A stretch of DNA of 64,000 nucleotides, from positions 62,001 to 126,000 of the forward strand of contig NZ_FOTR01000010.1 in assembly GCF_900114645.1 (NCBI RefSeq), in the 5' to 3' direction. The DNA comes from Gracilibacillus orientalis. GTDB lineage: Bacteria > Bacillota > Bacilli > Bacillales > Amphibacillaceae. Below are positions 11,132 to 21,315 of the stretch, piece after piece. Made by a program: the position numbers and the translations under genes. Positions within the stretch are counted from its first letter, which is position 1, and each line of letters opens with the position of its first letter. The notes below the pieces were generated by a model that was not told the DNA's origin, did not search any database, and saw only the letters and a list, made by a program, of their open reading frames with translations.

Positions 11132-11528
11132 AAAAAAACATATATTTCCTCATTCTTAATAGATTTATTGTTATTTGGGTTTATTATATAATAATAGTTA
11201 TTTTCGTTAACCCTGAATCCACACTGTTGCAAGCATCGATAAAATCCAATACTATTCTGCCAAGTTCATTAAATAAAAGTGAACCTTTCGATATTTATCA
11301 AAAAGTAAGGTAACACGTAGCGATCGAGGCGATCAAACCCGATAAATACAAGGAACGACCTACGAACTAACTTCATTTCGTTTGATGCAATAAAGAGCTA
11401 TTAGTTGTGATACCAATGATTATATGCTTTCTATACTTATTACAAAAGCTCAGGAGCGCCCGCTTAAACAAGAGCGACTGGACGAAAGCAACTAAGATAA
11501 AGGAATCACGGTGAGCACGCGAATCGAT

Positions 11529-11670
11529 GATGACTTTCACCTAAAGGCATAAGTGCGACTAAGCCTCTCATTTCACCAATCGGTAAGTCTTCTTTATCGT
11601 AGAGCGCTTTCGGGAAGTCGCCTAGTTTTTGGCGCTTAGAGCTAGACATCTCCGTTTATACTTTCTCCAC
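11529..11670. repeat. Dispersed-type repeat, copy B
   Basis: Longer version of the element at 10695-10791, same orientation, with extra internal sequence containing short self-complementary stretches. It ends immediately before the ctpB terminator. Confidence 0.6.
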
Positions 11671-11674
11671 TTGT

Positions 11675-11712
11675 AAAAAAAGCTGCCATAGGGACTCCTA
11701 TGGCAGCTTTTC
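11675..11712 (-). terminator. Terminator of ctpB
   Basis: Perfect 12-bp stem AGCTGCCATAGG / CCTATGGCAGCT with a 4-nt loop, flanked by A and T runs, 30 nt after the ctpB stop on the minus strand. The flanking runs would let it work in both directions. Confidence 0.9.
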
Positions 11713-11741
11713 TCTGTGAACAATGGTGGCATTTGTTCTGA

Positions 11742-13223
11742 TTATTGGGTTAGGGTGTCTAAGGCTTTTTCTAATTGTTGGTCGTCTTCACTACTTCGAA
11801 TTTTTTCGATGATAGAAGTTTGCAGTACTTCTGCTGTTTTTTCATCCACTTCACCAGTTACATTAAGTTCCTGATCTTGCTGGAATGCTTCAACTGCTGC
11901 TTGGGTTGTTTCATTAAAATAGCCATCTGTTCGGCCTGGCTCATAACCCAATCCTTCCAACATAATTTGAACATTTTCTATTTTGTCATCACTCTGATTA
12001 TAAGTTAATGGTTCCTCAACCTGAACTGGATTGGTGTAATAATAATCAGGCATTTTTTGTTCAATGGTTGGTTCTACCCCAACTTCATGAATCGAGTTAC
12101 CTTCAGGTGTCAACCATCTGAATCGGGTAATTTTAATTGTACTACCATCACCCATCGATACGGTCTGCTGTACTGTTCCTTTTCCAAATGAAGTTTCACC
12201 AATAATATCATAATCTAACGATTCGTTTAAGGAAGCAGCCAAGATTTCAGATGCAGAGGCACTACCTTCATTAACCAATGTTACAACTGGATATTCTTTG
12301 GGAGACTCAAGATCAGAAAAATATCTTTCTTTCTTTCCTGATGGATCCTCAATTTGAAGATATGGGGTATCCTTAGGAACAAAATTCTTCAAAATATCTT
12401 GTACAGAAGGTAACAAGCCACCTGGATTCCCACGCACATCAATTACTAAACCATCAATACCTTTTTCCTCTAAATTTGCTAACTCTTTTTCAAAATCACT
12501 AGCAGTATCCTCTGAGAATGAAGTTAATTCAATGATACCTATTAACTTTCCATCCTCTTCTCTTGTATCGGCATAAACCGTTTCTAACGGTATCGCATCT
12601 CTTGTTAGTTCTATTTCTAACGAATCATCGACACCAGGTCTTCTGATTTCTAACATTACCTGTGAACCTTTTTCACCACGGATCTTATTAACCGCCTCGT
12701 AAAGGTCTAACCCTTCAACACTTTCTCCATCAACGGAAAGAATTTGGTCATTTGGCTTCAAACCTGCTTTTTCAGCTGGAGAATCTTTTATCGGTGCAAC
12801 AATCGTCACATTTCCCTCTGTCATGGAAACCTCAGCACCTATTCCTTCAAAAGAGGACTCAATCTGTTCATTGAATTGGTCCATTGTTTCCTGATCCATA
12901 TAAACACTATAAGGGTCTTCAAGAGATTGGAGCATGCCTTGAATGGCACCTTCGATTAATTGGTTATCTTCAACCTCCTTTACATAGTTTTCTTTAATAA
13001 TAGAAAATGCATCTACTACTTTTGACATTTCACCCATATTTTCTTCTATGGTTTCCTGTTGATCAGCCAGTTCCGCTAATAAATTCCGATCAGAACTAGC
13101 TATATTCTCATTAGAGCTTGTTCCACCTGCGAAAAAGTACAAGCCTGCATAAGTACCAACTGCCCCTAAGGCAATCGCTACAAACAAAAATAACACGAGA
13201 TACCTTTTTCTAATATTCATCAT
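11742..13223 (-). CDS. ctpB: C-terminal processing serine protease CtpB (S41)
   Basis: Membrane-anchored, extracytoplasmic S41 protease. Order: N-terminal membrane anchor (residues 8-32), a helical segment, a PDZ domain (about 125-205), the S41 catalytic core with Ser in NEGSASASE near residue 320 and Lys in GETSFGKGTVQQ 25 residues later, then a peptidoglycan-binding domain (PEPTIDE repeats EGLGYEPGRTDGYF..TQAAVEAFQ). In B. subtilis CtpB cleaves SpoIVFA during sporulation and lies at this locus. Length (493 aa) fits. Start ATG-ATG preceded by GGGGTGG. Confidence 0.92.
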   Translation of the reverse strand: MMNIRKRYLVLFLFVAIALGAVGTYAGLYFFAGGTSSNENIASSDRNLLAELADQQETIEENMGEMSKVVDAFSIIKENYVKEVEDNQLIEGAIQGMLQSLEDPYSVYMDQETMDQFNEQIESSFEGIGAEVSMTEGNVTIVAPIKDSPAEKAGLKPNDQILSVDGESVEGLDLYEAVNKIRGEKGSQVMLEIRRPGVDDSLEIELTRDAIPLETVYADTREEDGKLIGIIELTSFSEDTASDFEKELANLEEKGIDGLVIDVRGNPGGLLPSVQDILKNFVPKDTPYLQIEDPSGKKERYFSDLESPKEYPVVTLVNEGSASASEILAASLNESLDYDIIGETSFGKGTVQQTVSMGDGSTIKITRFRWLTPEGNSIHEVGVEPTIEQKMPDYYYTNPVQVEEPLTYNQSDDKIENVQIMLEGLGYEPGRTDGYFNETTQAAVEAFQQDQELNVTGEVDEKTAEVLQTSIIEKIRSSEDDQQLEKALDTLTQ

Positions 13224-13278
13224 TCCACCCCATTGCCTTAAATAAAAACTTCTTTACTTCTATATTATGAAGGTTTAA

Positions 13279-13310
13279 AAAAGACATCACAAGTATTTTG
13301 TGATGTCTTT
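13279..13310 (-). terminator. Terminator after the M23 peptidase gene
   Basis: AAAGACATCACAA / TTTGTGATGTCTTT hairpin between the M23 gene and ctpB; on the minus strand it follows the M23 stop and is trailed by T-rich sequence. Confidence 0.8.
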
Positions 13311-13322
13311 CGATTTTCGCTT

Positions 13323-14744
13323 TTATGGTAAATAATTTAGTGGGTTTACACCATTATGTTGTTTCCACCCACCTATATGTACTTCAAAGTGTAAATGATC
13401 TCCAAATGAATGACCTGTATCGCCCATTCCACCTATTTGCTGACCTCGTGAGACCGAATCACCGGATGATACACCTCTACTATTTAAGTGTGCATATACT
13501 GTAGTAAGGTCCAGTTCTGGGTGATAAATAAAGATGGTATTTCCATAACTGGAAGATACGTACGATCTAGATACAACACCGTCAGCAACAGCTTTAATCG
13601 CTGTGCCTTTACCGTTCGCAATATCAATACCGTAGTGGAAACCACCACCATCAAATGAACGATAACCATAGTTCGAAGTTTTTGTGCCTGCTGCCGGCCA
13701 TGCTAAACTTCCATTTCCTCCTGCTGAAAGAGAAGGATTATTATTGGATTGAACTCCTGCATCAGATGGACCACCTGAAGAATTATTTGCTTCTTCTTCT
13801 TCCTTACGTTGTTCCTCTGCTAATTGTTCGATTTTTTGTTTTGCTTCTTTCTTTGCCTGCTCAATCACAGTTGCTTGCTGCTGAAGTGTTTCTTGTTCTT
13901 CAGCTAAACTCATCTTATGCTCGTGTAACTCTTCTTCTTCCGTTTCCAATTGTTCCATCAAATTTTGCCTATCATCCATTTGATCATTTAATGTAACTTG
14001 AATCCCATCTAATTCCTGCTTTTGAACTACTAATGTAGCTTTTGTATCTTCTAAATCCTGTTTGTCTTCTTCTAAACCTTCTTGTTTTTCTTCCATGTCT
14101 TCTTTATTCTCTTCTACAGCAACCTTGTTTTCTTCCATTTTCTCTTTATCAGCTTGTTGTTCTTCCATGATTTTTTTATCAGAATCCATGATTTTCGTTA
14201 CCGCAGTAGCACGATTAATAAAATCACCAAAACTTTGTGCACCTAAGATTACTTCCAAGTAACTAGTGTTACCACCGTTCTGTTGAATGGAACGCAATCT
14301 GTCTTTTAATAATTCTTCTCTAGAATCAATTTTCTCTTCAAGCTCTTTAATTTCATCTTTTAAAGCTTCAATTTCATCTTTTAATTCCTGTATTTCTTCT
14401 TCGGTCTTTGCTATTTCATCTTCCGTTTCGGCTATTTTATTGTTAGTTGCAGCAATATCGCTTTCTTTTGCTTGTAATTTAGCTTGTGTGTCTGCTAAAT
14501 CACTATTTATAACCTCGATTTCACTTTCTGTCTCTTCTTGTTGTTCCTGATTTTCATCAATTTTTCCCTCAGTCTCATTTACTTCACTTTCTACACCATT
14601 AGCTTCTTGATTAATTTGATTTTTTTCCTCTTCTAATTCATCGACTTTTTCATCCAATTCATTCGCCGACTCAGCAAAAACTGATGTCGAAGAGAAAATA
14701 ATACCCATAATCAATACAGTTAGGATTAAATAACACCGTTTCAT
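13323..14744 (-). CDS. Coiled-coil M23 murein hydrolase, EnvC/PcsB-like partner of FtsEX
   Basis: Secreted 473-residue protein: signal peptide (residues 1-24, ending SVFA), a long Glu/Lys-rich coiled coil (25-300), a low-complexity linker, and a C-terminal LytM/M23 domain. The zinc ligands are visible: H and D in GFHYGIDIANG, and HLHFE (HxH), so the enzyme should be active. It lies directly downstream of ftsX, 40 nt away, as EnvC-type activated hydrolases often do. I infer that the coiled coil docks on the FtsX extracellular loop, as with EnvC and PcsB. B. subtilis instead uses the unrelated CwlO peptidase encoded elsewhere. Confidence 0.88.
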   Translation of the reverse strand: MKRCYLILTVLIMGIIFSSTSVFAESANELDEKVDELEEEKNQINQEANGVESEVNETEGKIDENQEQQEETESEIEVINSDLADTQAKLQAKESDIAATNNKIAETEDEIAKTEEEIQELKDEIEALKDEIKELEEKIDSREELLKDRLRSIQQNGGNTSYLEVILGAQSFGDFINRATAVTKIMDSDKKIMEEQQADKEKMEENKVAVEENKEDMEEKQEGLEEDKQDLEDTKATLVVQKQELDGIQVTLNDQMDDRQNLMEQLETEEEELHEHKMSLAEEQETLQQQATVIEQAKKEAKQKIEQLAEEQRKEEEEANNSSGGPSDAGVQSNNNPSLSAGGNGSLAWPAAGTKTSNYGYRSFDGGGFHYGIDIANGKGTAIKAVADGVVSRSYVSSSYGNTIFIYHPELDLTTVYAHLNSRGVSSGDSVSRGQQIGGMGDTGHSFGDHLHFEVHIGGWKQHNGVNPLNYLP

Positions 14745-14784
14745 AGAATTTCTCCTCTCTATATAGCAATTTACTCGTATTCTA

Positions 14785-15678
14785 TTAAACTTTTAAGAAT
14801 TTACGGACACTCATTAGGCTACCCCATACCCCAATAGAGGCACCTATACCCACAATAATCAGTGAAATCTGTAGTGCAAACGGGTAGAAGTCCAAGATCT
14901 TCACAAAATCAAATTGCTGTAATATCGTCACGTTCTGTGTTAAGAAATAGTAGCCTACTATTATCACTGCAATCGGAAGCAGACTGCCTAATACCCCTAA
15001 CAACATACCTTCCACAAAAAATGGCCAGCGGATAAAGTTATTCGTTGCACCAACCAATTTCATAATACCAATCTCTTTTTTACGAGCTAGAATCGTAATT
15101 TTAATCGTATTGGATATTAAGAAAATGGCGGTAAATACTAATGCTCCTATTAAAACTAACCCTATGTTTCTAGCATATTCGTTGAATTTAAATAGAGTAT
15201 CTACATATTCTTGACCATAATTCACACGATAAATGAAATCAAACTCTTCAATTTCTGCTGCAATTCTTTCTGTTTCCAGTGGATCTGACGCTTTCACTAT
15301 AAAGGCATCATTCAGCGGATTTTCTTGTTCATATAAGCCCCATGCTTGTCCTTGCTCACCCATACTGTCAACTAAATTATCAAGCTCTTCTTCTTTCGTC
15401 ACAAAATTTATACTTTCAATACCACTAATGTCATTAATATTTTCTTCTATTTGATCCAGATCACTCTGCTCTGCAGTTAACTCGACCAATGCTTTGATTT
15501 GGACATCCTCTTCCAATTCACTGGCAATATGATTCAGGTTCAGCATTAATACAAGAAATACCCCGACCAAAATTAGCGTGGTCGTTACTGCACCAACAGA
15601 TGCGATAGTCATCCATCCATTACGCCACGTGTTTCTAGCACCTTCTTTGAAATGTCGCTTTAACGTACTAAACTTCAT
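14785..15678 (-). CDS. ftsX: Cell-division ABC transporter permease FtsX
   Basis: Four-helix permease-like protein (297 aa): one helix at about 22-45, a large extracytoplasmic domain (45-165), then three C-terminal helices. With FtsE it couples ATP hydrolysis to activation of a murein hydrolase outside the cell, here probably the M23 protein encoded next. I start at MKFSTLKRHF because GAGGAG is 7 nt before it. The gene overlaps ftsE by 11 nt. Confidence 0.95.
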   Translation of the reverse strand: MKFSTLKRHFKEGARNTWRNGWMTIASVGAVTTTLILVGVFLVLMLNLNHIASELEEDVQIKALVELTAEQSDLDQIEENINDISGIESINFVTKEEELDNLVDSMGEQGQAWGLYEQENPLNDAFIVKASDPLETERIAAEIEEFDFIYRVNYGQEYVDTLFKFNEYARNIGLVLIGALVFTAIFLISNTIKITILARKKEIGIMKLVGATNNFIRWPFFVEGMLLGVLGSLLPIAVIIVGYYFLTQNVTILQQFDFVKILDFYPFALQISLIIVGIGASIGVWGSLMSVRKFLKV

Positions 15679-16354
15679 ATCCATACTCTCCTCGATGCTC
15701 GTCACGTACAATCATACCGTCTTCCATAGCAATCACACGTTTTTTTATTGCATTCACAATTTCTCTACTGTGCGTTGCCATTAAAATCGTTGTACCACTT
15801 GCATTAATTTCTTCTAATATTCGCATAATTTCCCAAGATGTCTCTGGATCCAAGTTTCCGGTGGGCTCGTCCGCAATTAATATGGACGGATGGTTTACCA
15901 TCGCCCTTGCAATGGCGACACGTTGCTGTTCCCCACCTGATAACTCATCAGGAATAAAGCGTGCTTTATTTTTTAACCCGACTTGTTCTAACACATTCAT
16001 CACCCGTTTACGAATGCTCTTTGGTGATTCTTCAATTACTTCTAAAGCAAATGCTATATTTTCATATACTGTTAATCTCGGTAACAAACGAAAATCCTGA
16101 TATACAACACCAATATTTCTTCTAAAGAAAGGTACTTCCTTCCATTTTAACGATGTTATGTCTTTATTATTTACTTCAACGGAACCTCTTGTCGGTATTT
16201 CTTCTCGAAATAACAGTTTGGTAAAGGTTGATTTTCCCGCACCACTCTGTCCTACTATGTAAACAAATTCTCCCTGCTCAATTGTTACATTTAATCCGTT
16301 AAGGGCAACAACCCCGTTAGGATAAGTCATATATACTTCTTGCATCTCTATCAT
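15668..16354 (-). CDS. ftsE: Cell-division ABC transporter ATP-binding protein FtsE
   Basis: Compact ABC ATPase (228 aa) with Walker A GQSGAGKST at about residue 36, Q-loop VYQDFRLL, signature LSGGEQQR, Walker B ILIADEPTG and the H-loop MATHS. Starts MIEMQEVYMTYPNG, normal for the family. First gene of the ftsE-ftsX-M23 unit. Confidence 0.97.
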   Translation of the reverse strand: MIEMQEVYMTYPNGVVALNGLNVTIEQGEFVYIVGQSGAGKSTFTKLLFREEIPTRGSVEVNNKDITSLKWKEVPFFRRNIGVVYQDFRLLPRLTVYENIAFALEVIEESPKSIRKRVMNVLEQVGLKNKARFIPDELSGGEQQRVAIARAMVNHPSILIADEPTGNLDPETSWEIMRILEEINASGTTILMATHSREIVNAIKKRVIAMEDGMIVRDEHRGEYGYEV

Positions 16355-16554
16355 AAAGCAATCACCTTTTTATCAGATTATATAAAAATTTCTCGAATGA
16401 TAGCATCAAATTTCGACGCTCTGTTCCTAACCATATACATTATAACATCATTTTCGATATTTTTTACCTTATTTTTTATTACAATTATATTTCAAAATGT
16501 TAAAACTACTTACTTCGTTACCTAAGTCTAGGGTTTCATACCAATTAATGGAAA

Positions 16555-17418
16555 CTATCGTTTGAATCCTTCTCCCAACACTTCTGTTGCGTTCATGGCG
16601 ATAACAAAGGCATTTGGGTCTATGGATTTGACAGCTCGCGTTGTTTTACTGAATTCATTTTGCTGAACAACACACATTAACACTTTTCGATCTTCGTCTG
16701 TATACCCACCAAATCCTTTAAAAATAGTAACACCTCGGTCAATATCATTCAACAAAATTCGACGAACTTCTTCAGGTTGATTCGTTATAACCATCACATT
16801 CTTGGAGGTATTTAGCCCCACTTGAACAAAATCAATCGTCCGGCTAGTAATAAATAAACCAATTAATGCGTATAAGCCTTCTTCAATCGAGAATACAAAT
16901 GACGCTGTTAGTACGATTAAACCGTCGAATGCGACTAAACAAATGCCTAATGGTAATTCAGTATACTTGTGTAATATTTGTGCTGCTAAATCCATTCCAC
17001 CTGTTGAAGCTTTTCCACGAAAGACAATGCCAATTCCGATACCGACTATCATACCACCAAAAATAGCTGCCAGCAGTGGGTCAGCTGTAGCTGGTTGCAA
17101 ATCTCTCGTTAAAAATACATAAAATGGTAAAATAATCGTACCAACAAGGGACTTTGCCCCGAAATTCTTTCCTAGTATGACAACCCCAGCGATAAATAAC
17201 GGGATGTTCAATCCCCATTGTACTATGGAAGGTTCCCAATTGAAGACAGCCTTAGTAATCGTACTGACCCCCGCCACACCACCTGAGGCGATATTGTTGG
17301 GTAATAAAAATAGGTTAAAGGCTATGGCGACAAAAAAAGCACCTACTAGTACAAAACTATAATCTAATGTTTGGCGTAAGCCATTAGGCATTTGTTTTCT
17401 CCGATATTTTGCTAGCAT
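16555..17418 (-). CDS. yvjA: YitT-family membrane protein (YvjA-like)
   Basis: YitT/DUF2179 protein, 287 aa: about five membrane helices in residues 15-190, and a cytoplasmic C-terminal DUF2179 domain that begins near the ITNQPEEVRRILL stretch. Function is unknown in the family. Position between prfB and ftsE is that of B. subtilis yvjA. I prefer the start MLAKYRRKQ: an AGGAGAG site lies 10 nt upstream, whereas the upstream in-frame ATG would contain that site in its own codons. Confidence 0.85.
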   Translation of the reverse strand: MLAKYRRKQMPNGLRQTLDYSFVLVGAFFVAIAFNLFLLPNNIASGGVAGVSTITKAVFNWEPSIVQWGLNIPLFIAGVVILGKNFGAKSLVGTIILPFYVFLTRDLQPATADPLLAAIFGGMIVGIGIGIVFRGKASTGGMDLAAQILHKYTELPLGICLVAFDGLIVLTASFVFSIEEGLYALIGLFITSRTIDFVQVGLNTSKNVMVITNQPEEVRRILLNDIDRGVTIFKGFGGYTDEDRKVLMCVVQQNEFSKTTRAVKSIDPNAFVIAMNATEVLGEGFKR

Positions 17419-17489
17419 ATTTGCATCTCTCCTCATTTGTTAATTAGACAGTAAAACGAGCAAAAGGAGAGCTTCCCCCTTTTGCTCGT

Positions 17490-18591
17490 TTAATTCATGA
17501 CAGAACGTAAGTAAGCATCAATAAAATTATCTATCTCTCCATCCATTACCGCTTGCGTGTTCCCTGTTTCATAATCCGTACGGTGATCTTTCACCATGGC
17601 ATATGGATGGAATACATAAGAACGAATTTGACTACCCCAACCTATTTCTTTTTGTTCTCCACGTATCTCTGCCATTTCATTTCGTTGTTTTTCGATTTCT
17701 AATCGATATAATTTCGCTTTAAGCATTTTCATCGCTTGTGCCCTGTTTTTGATTTGCGATCTTTCAGATTGACACGTCACTACCGTTTTCGTTGGTAGGT
17801 GGGTAATACGGACAGCTGAATCGGTTGTGTTGACATGCTGACCCCCAGCACCACTCGAACGGTAGGTATCAATTTTCAAATCTTCAGTATTAACCTCAAC
17901 ATCAATATCATCATCTAATTCCGGCGTTACATCACAGGAAACAAACGATGTGTGACGACGACCAGATGAATCAAATGGTGAAATGCGAACAAGACGGTGT
18001 ACCCCTTTTTCAGCTTTCAAATAACCATAGGCATTATGCCCCTTGATGAGAAGAGTGACACTTTTGACACCTGCTTCTTCACCTGGGAGATAGTCCAAGG
18101 TTGCCACTTTGAATCCTTTTGATTCAGCCCACCTTGTATACAAACGTAAAAGCATGTTTGCCCAGTCTTGTGATTCGGTACCACCTGCACCAGGGTGCAA
18201 TTCCAAAATGGCATTGTTCTTATCATATGGTTCACTTAAAAGAATAAATAATTCATATCGATTGAGTGCTTCGGTGAGAGCTTGCACTTCATTTTCCACA
18301 TCTTCACGAAGGTCCTCATCATTTTCTTCTTTTACTAGTTCATAGGAAACATTTGCATTTTCTAAGGATTCTTCATTTTTATCAAATGCATGTACTAACT
18401 CTTTTAATCCATTAGCCTCACCGATCGTTTTCTGAGCTGCTTTTTGATCATCCCAAAAGCTCGGATCTGACATGGTTTCATCTAATTCGGCAATACGGGC
18501 TCTCTTGGCATCTAAGTCAAAGAGACCCCCTAAAATCCGCTAAACGCTTAGCGATTTTATCTAATTCTTGTTTAATTTCTACTAATTCCAT
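17490..18591 (-). CDS. prfB: Peptide chain release factor 2 (programmed +1 frameshift)
   Basis: RF2 recognises UGA and UAA stops. The gene is split in two frames: an ATG at 18591 (RBS GAGGTGG) encodes 24 residues, then an in-frame TGA at 18519-18517, after which reading must shift +1 (CTT-T-GAC) to give the remaining 342 residues. The joined product is 366 aa, the usual length. It carries the GGQ catalytic motif ([15 protein letters not shown]). The RF2 anticodon-like SPF motif is visible as [15 protein letters not shown]. This is the classic autoregulatory arrangement, not a mutation. Confidence 0.97.
18514..18531 (-). promoter_or_regulatory. prfB +1 frameshift site
   Basis: On the minus strand AGGGGGTCTCTTTGAC: an internal Shine-Dalgarno-like AGGGGG three bases before the slippery CTT followed by TGA-C. 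Low RF2 slows decoding of TGA and favours slippage, so RF2 controls its own synthesis. TGA is codon 25. Confidence 0.96.
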
Positions 18592-18610
18592 CTTTCCACC
18601 TCATTTAACC

Positions 18611-21121
18611 TTATTGTCCATGACAGTGTTTATATTTCTTTCCACTGCCACAAGGGCATGGCTCATTTCGTCCGACTGCTTGTGCTCTGACATAAGGTCT
18701 TTTTACTTTTTTCTTTTGCTGATCTCCGCCAGAAACAGCTTGGGTATCTTTCACAACTGCTTCTCGTTTTAAGTTTTCACGAATTTGTGCTTTCATTACA
18801 TATTTCGATACTTCTTCATTGATCACATCAATCATCTGTTCAAACATACCGAAACCTTCCATCTGGTATTCGCGCAGTGGGTCATTTTGACCGTATGCTC
18901 GCAGGTGAATACCTTGGCGAAGTTGATCCATCTGATCGATATGGTCCATCCATTTCGTATCAACTGTACGAAGAAGGATAACTTTTTCAAATTCACGCAT
19001 TCTTTCCGGAGTCATTTCTTCTTCTTTTTCCTCATATTTTTTCTTGATTTTTTCCATAATCAAGTCGATTACTTCGTCTTTTTCTTTCCCATTCAGATCA
19101 TCTTCTGTAATCCATTCTTTCTCCAGTAAGGTAGCATGGATATATTCGATTAAACCAGATAAGTTCCAATTCTCCGGAATATCATCTGCCATATAAGTGT
19201 CGATAGCACTTTCCACTGTCGTTTGAATCATCTGTTCAATGATTTCACGTAGATTTTCAGAATCAATCACATCAAAACGTTGCTTGTAAATAATCTCACG
19301 TTGCTGACGTAACACATCATCATATGAAAGAACGGTTTTACGAGCATCAAAGTTATTCCCTTCAACACGTTTTTGTGCTGATTCCACTGCACGAGATACC
19401 ATTTTACTTTCAATCGGCTGCGTATCATCCATTCCAAGGCGTTCCATCATATTTTTCATATTGTCTGATCCAAACCGGCGCATTAATTCATCTTCCATTG
19501 ATAAATAGAATTGCGTTACACCTGGATCCCCTTGACGACCGGAACGACCACGTAACTGGTTATCAATACGACGAGATTCGTGACGTTCTGTACCGATAAC
19601 AGAAAGGCCACCTAACTCTGTCACACCATCGCCTAGTTTGATATCTGTACCACGACCAGCCATGTTGGTGGCAATCGTCACAGCATGCTTTTGACCGGCA
19701 TTTTCGATAATTTCAGCTTCACGATAATGGTTTTTCGCGTTTAACACATTATGTTTCACACCGGATTTTTTCAGTAACTTAGCTATTAATTCAGACGTTT
19801 CTACCGCTACTGTACCAACTAATACTGGCTGACCTTTGTCATAACGCTCTTTTATCTCTTCGACAACTGCTTTAAACTTACCATCCATCGTCTTATAAAT
19901 TAAATCTGCTTTATCGTCTCTGACAATGGTCTGGTTAGTCGGAATCGCAACAACATCCATTGCATAAATATTACGGAATTCCTCTTCTTCCGTTTTCGCC
20001 GTACCAGTCATACCAGCAAGCTTCTCGTACATACGGAAGTAGTTTTGGAATGTGATCGATGCAAGGGTCATGCTTTCGTTTTGAATTTGCAAGCCTTCTT
20101 TTGCTTCAATCGCTTGGTGCAAACCATCACTGTAACGTCGACCCTTCATTAAACGGCCTGTGAATTGATCAACAATTACCACTTGATCTTCATCCACGAC
20201 ATAATCGGTATCCCGATGCATCGCTATATGTGCTTTTAATGCTTGATTAATATGATGCATTAGTGTCACATGGTTAAGGTCAAAAAGATTCTCAATGTTA
20301 AAGAAACGTTCTGCCTTGTTCATTCCTTCCTCTGTTAACTGTACACCTTTTGATTTTTCATCAAATGTATAATCTTCTTCATTCTTTAATGTACGAACAA
20401 AAGAATTCGCTTGTTGGTACATACTTGCTGATTTTTGTGCAGTACCAGAAATAATAAGTGGAGTACGCGCCTCATCAATTAAAATCGAGTCGACCTCGTC
20501 AATAATGGCAAAGTGTAATGGACGTTGTACCATTTGTTCTTTGTACAACACCATATTGTCACGCAAATAGTCAAAACCAAATTCGTTATTTGTACCATAA
20601 GTGATATCTGCTTCATAAGCTTCTCTTTTTTCTTCTTTAGGCATACTGTTTTGGTTAAATCCAACGGTTAAACCGAGGAATTGATATAATTCCCCCATTT
20701 CTTTGGCATCACGATCAGCTAAATAGTCGTTTACCGTGATAATGTGTACACCTTTTCCGGTTATGGCATTTAAATATGCTGGCATGGTGGAAGCGAGCGT
20801 TTTCCCTTCCCCTGTCTTCATTTCTGCGATATTACCGTTATGCATTGCTATCGCACCAACTAGTTGTACATAAAATGGTCGTAAGCCTAACACACGTTTC
20901 GCTGCTTCACGAACTACGGCATATACTTCAACCTGAAGTTCATCTAGTGTTTCACCCTTTTGATAGCGTTCCTTAAAAGTTTGCGTTTTATTTTTCAATT
21001 CATCATCTGATAATAGCTGTATCGATGGCTCTAACGCTTCTATTTCATCTGCTATTTTTTCTAAGCTTTTGAGTTGACGTTGGTTATCATCACCGAATAC
21101 TTTTTTTAATAATCCACGCAT
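18611..21121 (-). CDS. secA: Preprotein translocase ATPase SecA
   Basis: 836-residue SecA motor of the Sec pathway. NBD1 holds Walker [11 protein letters not shown] (around residue 100) and DEVD; the preprotein crosslinking domain, NBD2 with GRGTDI and [11 protein letters not shown], the helical scaffold and wing domains follow. The C-terminus ends in the zinc/SecB-binding motif [14 protein letters not shown]. Start [16 protein letters not shown] fits the family. prfB follows after 19 nt and is probably co-transcribed. Confidence 0.98.
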   Translation of the reverse strand: MRGLLKKVFGDDNQRQLKSLEKIADEIEALEPSIQLLSDDELKNKTQTFKERYQKGETLDELQVEVYAVVREAAKRVLGLRPFYVQLVGAIAMHNGNIAEMKTGEGKTLASTMPAYLNAITGKGVHIITVNDYLADRDAKEMGELYQFLGLTVGFNQNSMPKEEKREAYEADITYGTNNEFGFDYLRDNMVLYKEQMVQRPLHFAIIDEVDSILIDEARTPLIISGTAQKSASMYQQANSFVRTLKNEEDYTFDEKSKGVQLTEEGMNKAERFFNIENLFDLNHVTLMHHINQALKAHIAMHRDTDYVVDEDQVVIVDQFTGRLMKGRRYSDGLHQAIEAKEGLQIQNESMTLASITFQNYFRMYEKLAGMTGTAKTEEEEFRNIYAMDVVAIPTNQTIVRDDKADLIYKTMDGKFKAVVEEIKERYDKGQPVLVGTVAVETSELIAKLLKKSGVKHNVLNAKNHYREAEIIENAGQKHAVTIATNMAGRGTDIKLGDGVTELGGLSVIGTERHESRRIDNQLRGRSGRQGDPGVTQFYLSMEDELMRRFGSDNMKNMMERLGMDDTQPIESKMVSRAVESAQKRVEGNNFDARKTVLSYDDVLRQQREIIYKQRFDVIDSENLREIIEQMIQTTVESAIDTYMADDIPENWNLSGLIEYIHATLLEKEWITEDDLNGKEKDEVIDLIMEKIKKKYEEKEEEMTPERMREFEKVILLRTVDTKWMDHIDQMDQLRQGIHLRAYGQNDPLREYQMEGFGMFEQMIDVINEEVSKYVMKAQIRENLKREAVVKDTQAVSGGDQQKKKVKRPYVRAQAVGRNEPCPCGSGKKYKHCHGQ

Positions 21122-21183
21122 TCTAGCCGCTCCTCTTTATCCTAAAGTCGATACATGTTTAATAAAATATTTTTCCATTAACT

Positions 21184-21213
21184 ATCATAACACTTGCTTG
21201 ACAAAAATTACAA
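21184..21213 (-). promoter_or_regulatory. Putative secA promoter
   Basis: On the minus strand TTGTAA (21213-21208), an 18-bp spacer and TATGAT (21189-21184) preceded by TGT, an extended -10 element. It lies 60 nt upstream of the secA start and downstream of the candidate small-RNA terminator. Confidence 0.5.
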
Positions 21214-21223
21214 TAATCCGCTA

Positions 21224-21309
21224 AAAGAAACGAGAAGCAATCGGAGGGGCCCTGATTGCTTCTCGATTGAAAGGAAGATTGGGAGGTTTTAGCCCCCCAA
21301 AAAGGAGCT
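21224..21309 (-). ncRNA. Candidate small RNA (or attenuated leader) upstream of secA
   Basis: Between secA and the Ig-protein gene, the minus strand encodes about 86 nt with two stems: TTGGGGGG / CCTCCCAA around a CTAAAA loop, then a perfect 12-bp stem CGAGAAGCAATC / GATTGCTTCTCG (21231-21242 and 21254-21265) followed by TTTCTTTT, a rho-independent terminator. A promoter lies just upstream. The loops expose C-rich anti-Shine-Dalgarno-like CCCCTCC and CCTCCC. No protein frame fits. It could also be an attenuator for secA. I do not recognise an RNA family. Confidence 0.55.
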
Positions 21310-21315
21310 ACTCTT

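Larger units (their letters stand above)
10410..11674. other. 1.3-kb gene-free stretch with repeats
   Basis: No conserved protein is recognisable between minJ and ctpB. The stretch holds an imperfect inverted repeat next to minJ, two related direct copies of a dispersed-type repeat, and a 51-bp tandem repeat. In B. subtilis this interval carries swrA; I see no SwrA-like frame. It looks like a spot for decayed or inserted repetitive DNA. Confidence 0.6.

Noticed and set aside
10925-11191. 88-codon plus-strand frame over the tandem repeat as a gene
   Set aside because: No convincing ribosome site; the frame follows from the 51-bp period, so it is kept as a repeat only.
10410-11674. CRISPR array or swrA in the gene-free stretch
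   Set aside because: Only 2.5 adjacent units without spacers, and no SwrA-like frame.
16355-16554. Possible gene between ftsE and yvjA
   Set aside because: Frames across this AT-rich stretch are short, lack ribosome sites and resemble nothing.
17490-18591. prfB as a frameshifted pseudogene
   Set aside because: The in-frame TGA sits at the conserved programmed +1 frameshift site, and the joined protein has normal length.
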